This document shows, piece after piece, positions 49,753-62,400 of a stretch of DNA of 64,000 nt. The stretch's first letter is position 1. Each line of letters begins with the position of its first letter. The notes beneath the pieces are model-generated. The model was not told where the DNA came from, searched no databases, and saw only the letters and a program-made list of their open reading frames with translations. Made by a program: the position numbers and the translations under genes. Source of the stretch: Pocillopora verrucosa (taxonomy: Eukaryota; Cnidaria; Anthozoa; Scleractinia; Pocilloporidae); assembly GCF_036669915.1 (NCBI RefSeq), contig NC_089313.1, positions 12,666,292 to 12,730,291 on the forward strand, read 5' to 3'.

Positions 49753-50397
49753 ATGAAGGTAATTAAAGGGAAAATGTCGTTCAGGGGGCAGCTGAAGAAG
49801 AGGAAGTATTCTTGCCCGGACGAAGCGCTTTCGAAAGCAGAGGATGGGTCAAAACCCGAAGAGTCAGCACCAAGAGAGAGAAAGATTTCAGCTGGGGAGG
49901 AACTAACGCAAGCTATCGTGCGAAGTCGCCGAAGTGTTGACGACGTAGTACGAAGAAGATATCAAACAATGCCGATTTTCGCAAGCCCCGACGAAAGCCA
50001 AAAACCTCCGAGGGCCGTGTCGTTTTGTCCGGAGATTTTACTTCTTTCCGCCGTGATGGAAAACAATACTGAGGAACTGGCCAAGATACTGCGAGAGGGA
50101 AACGTCAACGTGAATCAAGCGAACTCCATCGGAAGGCTACCGATTCACGAGGCTGCTTCGGAAGGCTTCGTAGAGTGCGCGCAGATCCTTATCGAGAATG
50201 GCGCGAATTTGACTCTGGAGTGTTCGGAGGGCTTCACTCCGTTAGAAGCTGCTGTTATCAGCGGAAATTTCGAATGTGCGGAACTCTTGATTAGAAGTGG
50301 AGCACCGATTGATAAAATAAAAAATGGCTTCCTCGATCCCGTGTTCGCCGCGGGAGGCAAGATGGAGGGTGAGAACGAAGAAGAATTGCATAACTGA
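49753..50397 (+). CDS. Ankyrin-repeat protein, PPP1R27-like, paralogue 2
   Basis: This single-exon frame of 214 residues starts at ATG 49753, with a second Met at residue 8. A basic, serine-rich N part (RSRRSVDDVVRRRYQ, 57-71) precedes RAVSF at 87-91, a good match to the RVxF motif that docks onto the PP1 catalytic subunit. It is followed by CPEILLLSAV and two to three ankyrin repeats (about 100-195: GRLPIHEAASEGFVECAQIL and GFTPLEAAVISGNFECAELL). The RVxF-plus-ankyrin order matches PPP1R27 and the MYPT family, so a PP1 targeting or inhibitory role is the likely function. The tail is acidic. AATAAA at 50739-50744 may be its polyadenylation signal. No PP1 binding has been shown from this sequence. 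Confidence 0.85.
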   Translation: MKVIKGKMSFRGQLKKRKYSCPDEALSKAEDGSKPEESAPRERKISAGEELTQAIVRSRRSVDDVVRRRYQTMPIFASPDESQKPPRAVSFCPEILLLSAVMENNTEELAKILREGNVNVNQANSIGRLPIHEAASEGFVECAQILIENGANLTLECSEGFTPLEAAVISGNFECAELLIRSGAPIDKIKNGFLDPVFAAGGKMEGENEEELHN

Positions 50398-51228
50398 AAG
50401 AACTCTGTCAGTTTGTTAACAAGACAAAAGCTCGGCTATGGGAGCAAAGAAGCGAGACATACAGATACATTGTTCATTTGAAGTGATTAAGGAAAACACG
50501 AAGTTCGAAACAAACTGCAAAAACCATTCACCGTGTCAGTGCTAGATGCTTTTCACAAATGCAAGAATAGATCTTCTAGTACGGAGAGCAGGCGAGCACG
50601 TTTTAAGAGACATTTCTGCGCATTTTTTCCTCATCTTATGAACCTATTTTTTCCGTTCAAGTCTATGTTTGTACACCGTTGAAATCGCTGCTTAGCAAAG
50701 CGGCAAACCAGTAAGATTTTCTTTCGCGAAATTTAGAAAATAAACAATGCAATATAACATATATGTACAATAAGATTGTATAGCAAACTTGAAAAGCATA
50801 GAGATCAAATATTCTGCTTCACATAATGGAATGACCTAAATGGTGGCGTGTTACAGAGTAAGGATCTTCCAGCAAAATGTAGCGGTGCATGCTAAACGTT
50901 GGAACGAACCAAATTCGCAATAATCTTAAAAGTGTTTGTTAACTATGAAAAACAGTTTGCTAAAGAAGTTTAATAGTAGAGGATAAGAGCCGGTGTGATT
51001 ATAATGGGAAAGGTAATTGAAAAATAAAAGCCGAATTCTTTAAAAGCTCCTTTGACGTGTAGTAGTGATTTCAGACATAACTTTATTGGTATCATGCATA
51101 TTACTCTTGGATACAGCCTTCAGCAAAGAGGCGACAAGAATAACGAACGGAATCGACGAGGCAAGACTGAACTGATGCAACTCCAGATTCTCAAAACTAA
51201 TATTCAATAAAATGAATAGAGGTGTTAA

Positions 51229-51431
51229 CCCTTTCACTCCCATGAGTGACCAAGAGAGAATTTCTCCTTACAATATCAATACAATATCAACTGGCAAGTG
51301 ATGAGAAGTATGAAAAATATCCATTAGGGGATCATAAGTTGATCCAATACCAACTTCTTCGAATTATCATCATAAGAACTGTAGGGCAGACGGTAAGGAG
51401 AATTACTAATGAGATCTTAGAAGCGAAAGGG
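51229..51431. repeat. MITE, family A, with perfect TTAA flanks
   Basis: TTAA stands on both sides (51225-51228 and 51432-51435). The element begins CCCTTTCACTCCCATGAG and ends AAGCGAAAGGG. This copy gives the best support for TTAA target duplication. Confidence 0.82.
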
Positions 51432-52439
51432 TTAAGAAAGAAACAAAAGTGTGTTATTGAAAGTGAAAGACCGTGTAAAGAGCTGTTCTTCAACTATCAC
51501 ACTCGCCCGTACACGTTAACGTCATTTCTGACACTCAAGGGTAATATTTCATGAACATTCGTTACCTGATGCTTTGAAAATGTTGTCTTTTAAGTAACCA
51601 GAACTCGACTGTCGATAAATGTTGGACGAGAAGAGAATAATAGAGAGCAGAAAAAAATGAATGCATCAGTAATCTCGTAATAGTTCTTCTAAGTCTCCTG
51701 CTGTGAGTATTTCAGTTTAAACTTTTTTTTTTAAAAACATTCACGTGTTGGTAAATCCGAATGCACTTTTCTTAACTACAAACTATTACTTAACATTTAG
51801 TTATAAAGATCTGAGTCAGGAATCGTCAGGAGAAGCCTTTGCCCCACCCCCAGGGGCTTCATAGAGCTTTTAATCCCTTAGCTCTATTTCTCATTTGTAA
51901 CCGAACAAAATCAATATTACCCTCTCCGGTTGATGAAGTTGTCTATTCTCAGCACCTGTCTCCATAATAATGTTATGAAATTTAGAGGAGAATTTACATG
52001 TAAATCTAAAGGGGTAAGGAGGTTTGAGAGACTTTAACAAAAAAATTAAAGATTATTCCTTTCAGGATAATTCTAAATCATAAATCAATCTCATTGTATC
52101 AAACTCGTGGTAAAATTATTACGAAAAAAAAGTAATTTAGAACAAAATATTTTAGTGGTTCGATGAGACTAATGTGCAAACAGAAACAGACATATGCCTT
52201 AAAAGACGGAACCGTCAACAGTAGCGGCAGAGAATCAATTCTACACTAATTTTAAAACCGTGAGTTAAACTATTCATGTAGGAGTTGCTTTGTTGACTTT
52301 TTAGATTGAAAATCTTTTGTGCTGTGACTTGCCCACACAGGTCAGCTATTATGATTTGACAACCACCGACCAACCAAAGCATGAAAGCATACAGAAAGAA
52401 CAAGGTTGCAAGCGTCTGAATAGAGGGAGACGGTTGGTA

Positions 52440-52815
52440 CGGATGAACAAACTGGCGAAAGAATAAGCGATACGAAGAACCAACTAACGAAGCAAAGACA
52501 GGGAAACGAACCAAAGCACAAACAGACGAAGTGAAGCCCAAACAAAAGAACGAATGGACGAACAAACACACGAAGTCCTCAACGAATGGACGACACAAAA
52601 ACGAGGAAACGAATCCCAGCAGAAACAGACAAAGTGAAGCCCAAACAAACGAACGAATGGACGAACAAACGCACGAAGTTCTCAACGAACGGACGAAGCA
52701 AAAACGAGGAGACGAACCAAAGCACAAGCAGACGAAGTTAAGGCCAATCAAACGAACGAATGGACGAACAAACGCACGAAGTCCTAAACGAACGGACGAA
52801 GCAAAAACGAGAAAA
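52440..52815. repeat. Minisatellite with ACGAA-rich units of about 115 bp
   Basis: The block GAACGAATGGACGAACAAAC followed by CACGAAGT and CAACGAA-GGACGA recurs about three times (near 52550, 52645 and 52755). The 217-codon frame on the minus strand across it is a repeat artefact. Confidence 0.75.
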
Positions 52816-53465
52816 CGAACCAAAACACGATAGGAAAAAGGAATAAACAATAAAAGGCTTAGCAACAAACAAAAGCTCGACGATTTAACGGTGCAAATTT
52901 CTTGCAGATATATGTTTTACTGCGGTGTACTGTTAACAGAGCCAAGCTTGATTTTCCTATGTTTGTTGGATGAATATTATGTTCGTGATGGCAAACTTGA
53001 AGTGCACGTGATGGAAATATTGATAAAATACGATTTAATTAAAAAGGGAGAACAGTAGCCTATCGGATATCCATAGATGTTCTATCTTCCTGTAGGGTGT
53101 AGCTTTTTTGCGATAACTTGGAAATGTTAGGTAGATAGTTTTACCGTATATTTTCTATCACCTCCCTTCACAGCCACTTGAATCGTGGACCAAACACACC
53201 ACCTTAGATTTGAACCTTGCTTGTATCTGAAACTCCTCAGATTGGGACTAAAGACTCACCGATAAGAGTTTGTTTCTGCTCACAAAAATCTGATCTTTTA
53301 GCAAAAACAAACATCCTCCAGAGGGGAAAATATGATATTAGTGAGTCTCCTTACAACACGTTTGTCGCTGTGACCATAAACTTGGACAAACTTAACAAGT
53401 GTACCCATTACGCTTCAAGGACTTTTTCAAAAAATGATTCACTCCCATAACTCTCTGACGTCGTT

Positions 53466-56400
53466 TCAGGAAATTCGTTTGTAGTCTTTCAGCCATCTGA
53501 CTATTCGTTTTTCGCTTGTCTTAAGATGTGCAGGGTTACCAGCAATATTATGTTGTATTTTCTCCACGGTCTGGCTTTGAGCTCTGACAGCAATTTCCCC
53601 GGGAGTTAAGGATTGAAAGGTTTTCTTAACCTAGCAAAATGAATCATGATGTGAGGACATAAGCGTGATCATGTCTTCATATCCATTATCATACACAAGG
53701 AAAAAAGTAAAGCTTCTATCCGGTTGCTTACATATCATACCTCAAATATCAGATCACTGAACACACCACAGAACGTAAACGATGATTTTATCTCTTTGAT
53801 GAGGTTGGGTTGGGTATGTTCCCTTCAGGGGACCTAACCGATTGTTTGATAGAGTAGCTAACAATATGCAACGGAAGTGGAAAGATGGGAAACGATTTCA
53901 TGTACTTGCCATTTTAAGCTGGTCTTTTGAGTGAAAACTTCCAGCCACCGCTTTGATAAGGTTACCAAACTTGTAGCTTCCAGCATATCTAATAAAAAGT
54001 AAAATTCAGTTCAGGACACAAACCAAAAGATTACATACGCACTAGCAATCATATTCCTTTCTTAAAGTCCTTTCCTGTTTCTCCTGTTTACGGTTCAAAC
54101 TATAGTTTTCGCAAGAACAACACGAAGTACCAAAATCATATTTATTCGTTCGTTATGTTAGGTGTATTTGATCATTGATGAAATACAGCAAGACCTGTAG
54201 AGATGATAGAAAGAGTGGATCTGATTCAGCTCTCCCTCGATAATTTGAGGGGAGGAAGAGGAGATAAATGGTTTGGGCGTTCAGATGCACTTGCCAGAGA
54301 ATGACTTTACATGTGAGTGAAGATGTTGTTGCACACGAAAAGCCTTGCACTTACATGCGTGTTACTTGATGGACACTCGGCCAACCACGTCGCCAAGACA
54401 AGGTTGACACTAAATAATTCATGGAGAATAATCGAAAAAACAGGGCAAAATAAAATGGGAGAGGGCTCTAGGAGAGAAGCAAATGGCGAGATTCGGCAAG
54501 AGCCTTACAAGAAGAGATGACGAAAGAGCATGACCTGAAAGCATTTGTCTTAGCAAGAAATTAGACAATAAAGGGTTGGATTTCCCTGTTTTCGTACCCT
54601 CCTGCCTCGAAAAATAAATGATTTCTCTTGCTATTTTGACACTTTGCAGAGGAAAAATTGAAATCGTAGGAAAAAACATATCATGGATGAAGAAACCAAA
54701 GTCTAGGCTTTAATGAATGCATTTGGTGAGTAACAAGAAGAATCACGCGATCTATTGCCAATTTTTTAATTCTTCTAGAAGCTACATTTGTTTAAATGGT
54801 AGGTAATTACGAACCTACCTTCTTGCGAGAGTTTTCCAGTGTTTTAGTATAAATTCCCATCTATCGTCCATCTTACTGCGCCCTTTACCCATCATTTCTA
54901 TCCAAAACAAGCTGTCCTGCGGACGAACTCTGTTTTCATCCAAACTGAACAGGAGATTTCTATTCATAAAATGAACATGGAGAGTCCGTCACAAACCTTA
55001 TCAGACTGTCTTAACGCTTGACTGAAAGACTGAACGATTGACTGAATGACTGAACGATTGACTGAATGACTGAACGCTTGACTGAAGGACTGAACGATTG
55101 ACTGAAGGACTGAACGCTTGACTGAAGGACTGAACGATTGACTGAAGGACTGAACGATTGACTGAAGGACTGAACGCTTGACTGAAGGACTGAACGATTG
55201 ACTGAAGGACTGAACGATTGACTGAATGACTGAACGATTGATTGAAGGACTGAACGATTGACTGAATGACTAATTGATTGACTCTCTATGTGACTGAATG
55301 CCTGGTTAGCCGACTGTATCACTACGTGACTGACCGGGTGACTAGCTGAATAACTGACTAAATTACTAAGCGAGCGCCTTGTTGCCTGACTAAGTGAGTG
55401 GCTGACTGACTGACTGACTGACTGACTGACTGAGGGACTGGTAACTAACTGACTGACTGATAACTGACTGACTGACTAACTGACTGATTGACTGACTGAC
55501 TGACTGACTAACTGACTGATTGACTGATAACTGACTGACTGACTAACTGACCGATTGATTGACTGAATGACTGGCTGACTGGCGGATTGACTGACTGACT
55601 GGCTGACTGGCTGACTGGCTGACTGGCTGACTGACTGACTGACTAACTGACTGACGGATTTACTATATGATTAACTGGCTAAATTCTTGATGAATTACTA
55701 AGCGACTGACTGAATGGTTGACTGACTGTCTGACTGACAGACTGACGAATCACCGGACTAAACAACTCTTAGGCTGACTAACTGATTAACTAAATGACTG
55801 ACCAACTCACTGACTGAATCCACTGACTAACTGACTGACTGTTTTCGACCAGGAAATTTCCTATTAAGTTGTCAGTTCTTTAGTATTCAACAATTTAGGT
55901 TCAGAAAATCTTTTATCTTTGTGTATGCTGTAAGGGAACACTCCATCTGTGTTTTGCGAGGTACTCTCTAATTCGGCACATTGCAACCTTAGTGTTTGAA
56001 ACTAGAGTGAAAGACGATGTAGTGGACCATAATGCTTAAGTCCCAAAGAAGAAAGTTCCGAGTTTAAGGATACTTGAAAAAAAATGTTACCTTGATCTGA
56101 TGTTTTCCGTATTGAATGACGTAATAACTCTCATCAAGAACTTCCGGTCGGTATCAAAAGGAGACTGTTGGTAAACGGACCAGAGGTAGTGCCAGTCCTC
56201 CTCACTCGACTTGTTTACCCCAAATGAGAAAGCCAGGTACCGGAAGTTTGGACCTACACTTGGAAGACTGAGGAGGGGAGGAGACCGAAAAAAAATAAAA
56301 TTCAGCGATTCAGAAGGACGAGAAATTGACAAGTAGTCAGGGGGAAAACAAGGTTTCTCGGCGAATACCTTTGCGGTTCGGGATAACTGATATTTTTTCC

Positions 56401-59400
56401 AAGAACTAATATCTATGACTACCTGTGCAAACACGCGCGCCCGGAATATTCCAGGATCCGTCCACATGAACGAACACAAGTGCACCCGGAATATTCCGGG
56501 ATCCGCCCACACGAACGAACACACGCGCGCCCGGAATATTCCGGAATCCTTTCACATCAACGAATACACGCGCGCCCGAATATTCCAGGATCCGTTCACA
56601 TGAACGAACTCATGCGTGACCGGAATATTCCGCGATCCGTCCACATGAACGAACACACGCGCGCCCGGAATATTCCGGAATCCGTTAACATCAACGAATA
56701 CACGCGCGCCCGAATATTCCAGGATCCGTTCACATGAACGAACAAACACGCGCCCGGAATATTCCGCGATCCGGATGAAAAGGGTTAGGGGAGGAAACCT
56801 TAAGTTTTCATTTGCGCTGAGATACAAAAAGGGTGATTCGTAAATATTTCGAATTATTTCGAATACGAAGAACATGAAATGACATTCTATCTGCACGCGG
56901 AGTTTTTTATTTGAGTGGAGGTTGAAAATTTTTGCGTTTTGTTTTTCGGCTTTTTTTCCTCACAATTTCCTTGAGTGCGTGGGAGTCGTTACCTTCCAAG
57001 AGGGGTTTCCTTCAGCTCGTTAAACAAGCGAATAAAACGCTCTCTAATCTCTTTCCTTTGACCACTCCTCATTGCCTCGGATAACACATCATATCTGAAA
57101 AATCTGCGCAAAAAAAAAGGAATTTTGAGTCAGGCTCTAGCTGTTGAAACATAAATACAGGAACTGAGGAACATTCAATGAGTCAGAAGGGAATCCAAGA
57201 CTACCATTGTCTTTTCCTCATCACGTTTCCTGATTGGTATAAAAAACTTACTACCTCTCTCTCATCTCATAAGATACGAAGCCAAAACAAATGGTAAAAC
57301 TTAGTATGGCTTTTTCTTGGGCTTGGATTTGTTTGGATGAGTGTACTTTGAGTGCCCACTGATTACTTTGGTTTGAGTTCTTTTGATACATATTAGCAAG
57401 GCTCTTAGTTCTTAGTTTGTTTTAGATATTTCTTTAAAAAGAAAAAAGAAATAAAAAGCACCTTTCCAGGTCATTCCCTGTATCTTCCATGCCAACCAAG
57501 TCGATAAGATGATCCTGAAGAGACCACAAGTAATTCTGGAACAAATATTGTGAAGAATGTTTGTAAGAATTTTCAGTGCAAGAAGGCAGTTTAGAATTGC
57601 AGAACATTTCACAAATGGAAATAAAAAATGGAATAAGAATTCTATTCTAAGGAATGACACAGTTTGTGATAGCGACATGATACAGATGGTAAACAGCTAA
57701 GTAATTCACAATCGAACAATTTAGTGCACCCACATGCTTTACGTTCGAAACCGACATCCGATACACTTTTAAAAGTTACTGCCAAATAAATCAAACCGCT
57801 GTCTTTATTATTTGGGGAAATTCGTGAACACTATCCAACACTTTCCCACGCAATTTGTAAAATTGATATTATTACCTTAAACATAGTCGTAGCATCAAAA
57901 GACAGCATTGTTCAATTCAGTGTAACGTGACTTAGCAAAAGTTACCTTGTACAGAAGTTTATGAGCTTTACTGAGCAATCCCATGAGACACTTGGATTTA
58001 CCTCTCGCCAACGCCCAAGGGACTGGGTGCTTTTCTTGCACCAGGTATGTTGACAGGTTCAAAGCGAGGACTGGGTCAAGCAAACCTTGACTACAAAAAA
58101 AAAAAAAAAACATTAACAACACTAAAGAACACGAGAGCGACCTATGAAAAAATTGCATAAAGAACGAAATGGTACCACGAAGAATAACATACAAGTATTA
58201 TATACAAGTAGTAGATATCAACGGAACTACGAGTGATAAGCTACTAGGTTAAAAGCTTCTGGTATCTAAGCCGAGAAAGCTCGACCTGATGATGATGATG
58301 GTATCAAGTATACCAACAGGTATCACTCACCATGCAAGAGTGAAAACATCATGGATCAAACCAGCTCGGTCGTTTGGAGTAAACACCTGCAAATGGTGCA
58401 CAACGATAACACAACTAAACTAATTGTTCAGATTTTTTCTAAATTACATTTTAAAGGTAAATAACCTACCTTATTGCTTCACTCTTGCCACACTGATTTT
58501 AACCTTCCAAAGATTCTCTTGGTCTCCAAAACAAGTAGAGATGGGATGAGATCCCCGTTACATTCGCCGCCTTCCCTCGCCTACCCACTGTTCCCCCCCC
58601 CCCCCCTTCCTCCACTCCTCACCCCATAATTCGTTCTGACACCATACAAATAAAAACCTCAAAATATTTCACAACGGTAACAATGAAGTAACACTATCTT
58701 ACCTGGTGATCTTTTCTGAGCTGTACTGCAAGTTTTTTCCAGTTTTCCTCATCATAGTTTACCATAAAGAACCCCGTGGCGTTGATATTAGCCATTATCC
58801 AGCCACTAGTAGACACTGTTGTTAACGGGTAAGATTCTGACGAAAAATGACCGAACAGTTAGCATTAGGAGCGCAAGTTATTCGCGAACGAAGGAGTTGT
58901 TGTATAAAGACCAAGCAGTTTTTTTCAGAAAAATCCAGAGATTGCTGTGGTGCAGTTATGGTGACTAGAGCGGTATATCTTAAATTTTTTTTAAGTATTT
59001 TAGTATATACTAAAACAGTGGATTGCGTTCTGATTGGCTACTCAAACTCCGAATTTCCCTCCCCAATTTCCCATATTCAACAACATGCACGGGATTCATG
59101 CCCAAAAATATTGTAACTGTTGTAGGATCAAATGAGTTCAATTCATCTTTTTGCGCTCTATTATCTTACGTCACTGTTTTAGCTTCGCAGCTCGGTACAT
59201 ACCCACCACTCTCCACCTAAACTTCGGTGGATAGTTGTGAACTGTCCAAGATCAACTGCTTCAATATCTTTTTTTAGACAGCCTCGGTATGTCTTTTTAG
59301 TTACTCGGGCCTCTTATAAAAATAGAATGTTTATTGGTCAAAAAAAAAAAAAAAAAAGCGGCAAGAGAGCTCAGAACAACCTCTTAGGCTACTCGTGCAC

Positions 59401-62400
59401 CTTCCACTGTCACGAATCTCGCTGACTGGAAACCAGAAGAACAAACAACAGTTCTAAACTTGTCAGCGAATAATTTGGATTCTAAAATGTTTCTACATCG
59501 TACACATCTTAAGAAGCACAGTGGTAATGGCTAATTATCTAAGCGAGGGATGGACAAAACTAAAAGGAAGGAAAATTTCCATACTTACGCGTGTGTGGAG
59601 GTATTGTAACCCAACGTACTGTTGGATCTGACTCCGTAAAATAAGATATTGGCAAGTACCACCTCTTCCTACAGGAAAAAAACGTTTCGGTAATACCTCA
59701 ATCCCATATTCGTCTTCTGTTTTGTAATAAGTCTTTGCAGCAAATATCTACTAGAGATTTAAGAGTAGCTATATGAATTTCGAACATTTTAGTTACTGGG
59801 TAAACTTAGGCGTTTCATAAGGATTCCTGTATATGAGTGATCAAATTGGTTCCAGGAGATTTACGACAACTGAACGTGTTAAGATCGGGCTAATCGTCTG
59901 TCGAGACATTTCACCTTTCTTTCGGTGCCATTTTTCATGGATAAATAATGACGGCTTATTTTGTGATTAGACAACAAATACTTGTTTATCCCTTTATCTG
60001 CCAGGATCTGATTGTGAATTTTCCCCTCTGGCCACTACACATTTCCTTGTAAATTAGTCACAAGAGTTTGGTGTTAGATCCAAACAAATTAAAGCTTCAA
60101 CTTGATAAGTTTAAGCATTCTCATTACCTGTTTGTTGGAGAGCGTATGCATATTATAGGGAGAAGATAAATGTTAGTCACGTCTAGGAGTTAAAAGACTA
60201 AAAGAGGACGGTCAAAGCCTTTGCCTGGGTAAAAGACAAATTACCTGTTTTGCGCTTGTTTCTTGTCTTTCATCAGCTTGTCAAGGACGTCTTCCTGTTC
60301 AATATGAAACACGCGTCCTTTTCTTCGAATGCTGACGATTGGGAATCCTTTCTGGTCCGTCCACACTCTCATCATTTTCTTGACGTTGATATGGCCGCTG
60401 GCCTAAGGGCGTATTAAACAACAAACACAGTTTTAACTTGACAAAATTATGAGGTGACATAGTTGATTTTAAACGGTCATTACCACAGATGGCGCACCTT
60501 GGAATCTTAACAGTACTTGTATCTTTAGGTCAAATTTATCATTCAATGTCACTCAGAGCCCAGATGCTACTGAAGGGAAACCTGGAGGAGAACAGTCTTC
60601 TCTTAAAGTTGGATCGTAGCGCGCAGCTCAGATTTTGGGGCCACTGTATATGTCACTTCCAAAAGAATTCGTTCTTACCACAAATATAATGCAAAATTAA
60701 TGAATACTGAAAGCGTCTCTCTGCAGAATGAAATGTGAGCTTTGGCCCTTAAGTGCGTAGTTTAAAAGCGCAACAGGTGGTCGGCTGATGGCAAAGATGA
60801 GAACCCCAACGATGCAAATGGGGCCTATCGCCCAGAGTGTTCATACCGCATAGTTTCTGTGGAACGGCATTTCCAAAAGTAAGGTGACAAAACTATCCCG
60901 CGAATTGAGTATGGAAAACCAACTGAGTTTAATGGGCACATTTATTGTCAAAATAACTTTTTCCACTTTCATTTCATTGATAAAACTATGAACAGCATAT
61001 GACAAGCTAACCTCGCCAATGGCATCCCACAATTCCTCTGCGTCAGCGTTTCCGTATTTGTAGGTCTCTAAGTAGCCCTATTAAAAGATGTCCATTCAAG
61101 GAAATGAGTTGTTCCATTCGCTTAAGGGTAATGTTAAACCAGCTATCTGATAATCCGTTATTGCTTTGGGCAAGTTTACTAACCTTAGCATGGTTTACTT
61201 TCAAAAAGGAACCATCTCACAAAATGAAGGGGAAACACTACCCCAGGACCCCACCCACCTCCCCCCAACCCTGAGTAGCCTATGCTTTTGGTAAGTTTCC
61301 ATGTGATCGTCCACTTACTTGCCAAGTATTCTCGAAAAAAGGGTGATTTAGGCCTAATTTCGAGCTTATGTATGGCAACTACGTTTGGGAAACTGGAGTC
61401 CCTGACAAGTTTACCTTGATTCCATTCAAGAACTTTTCCACACCAAGATAGTTCATCAGCATACGGAGAATCATCGCACCCTACCGAAAAAAAAAGACAG
61501 ATAAATATCTCAACGAACAATTAATTAGTGCTGACTTTCGAAATGCTGTTACAAATGCAAAAACTTTCCCGCGACCCTGATTTAGCTCCTCTGTTTAAGA
61601 CACTAGATTGTATAAACGGAGAGTTGACTTTGTGTTGCATATTCAGACAAATTTTATCATGAGACTAAAAACAACTGTTAGTGCCACTCAGGTAGATTGT
61701 GTAACGTGAAGTTTACACCCTGATCAAGTCTTCCCGCTGAAAAGACATTCTGTTCAAGACGCAAATAGCTAACTATTCAAATTTTAGGTCGGATAAGAGA
61801 GTCTCCCCCTCCACTTCCCCTCCCCCCTAAGGGGCAGCTCTCTAAAAATAAAGAAAAAAAAAAGGAAAAGGAGCTAATCTGAGTATCCTGAGTATTCTAG
61901 GTATCCTGGGTTTCCCGGGTTTCCTGGGTTTCCTGGGTTTCCTGGGTTTCCTGGGTTTCCTGGGTTTCCTGGGTTTCCTGGGTATCTTGCAGTATGCCCA
62001 TCCTCCTTATTTAGGAATTCTCCTTCTTAAGGGAAATGACCTCACAATAAAATGACTTTAATCCGCAGCTAAAAATATCCTTGAATACCTTCTGGTAGGA
62101 TATGGCGTCAAATATGTCATCAATCTCTTCCGGTTTCTGAACTTCAACGCTGATTGGATGTGAAGACCACATGGAGTCACCGTGTAAGGCAGACTTCCAG
62201 CTGGTAGATACAACTGTTTCACGCTGAAATAAAAACAAAACAGAAAAAGATCAAAACGAACTTGTGTTCCACAACCCATCTTTTAACTGCTTCTTCGACC
62301 ATTGATACAATTTTTCGGAATCAATGATCAATCTAACAGATACATTTCCAAGGCTATTGACAAGATTGATTCCCCAGTCATCAAAGATATTTACCGGTTG

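Larger units (their letters stand above)
50398..53465. other. Region between ankyrin paralogue 2 and the aminopeptidase gene
   Basis: The left part is probably 3' UTR of paralogue 2. There is one family A MITE and one degenerate array (52440-52815). No assignable exon is seen. Confidence 0.4.

Noticed and set aside
52215..52868. Minus-strand frame of 217 codons with hydrophobic stretches
   Set aside because: It follows the ACGAA-rich repeat, with Phe/Val/Arg periodicity and no family resemblance.
55011..55322. Ser-Val-Gln-rich frame
   Set aside because: It is a translation of the GACTGA minisatellite within an intron.
58703..58837. Apparent +1 frameshift in an aminopeptidase exon
   Set aside because: It came from choosing the acceptor at 58838. 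Using the CTAG acceptor (exon 58703-58806) keeps the frame.
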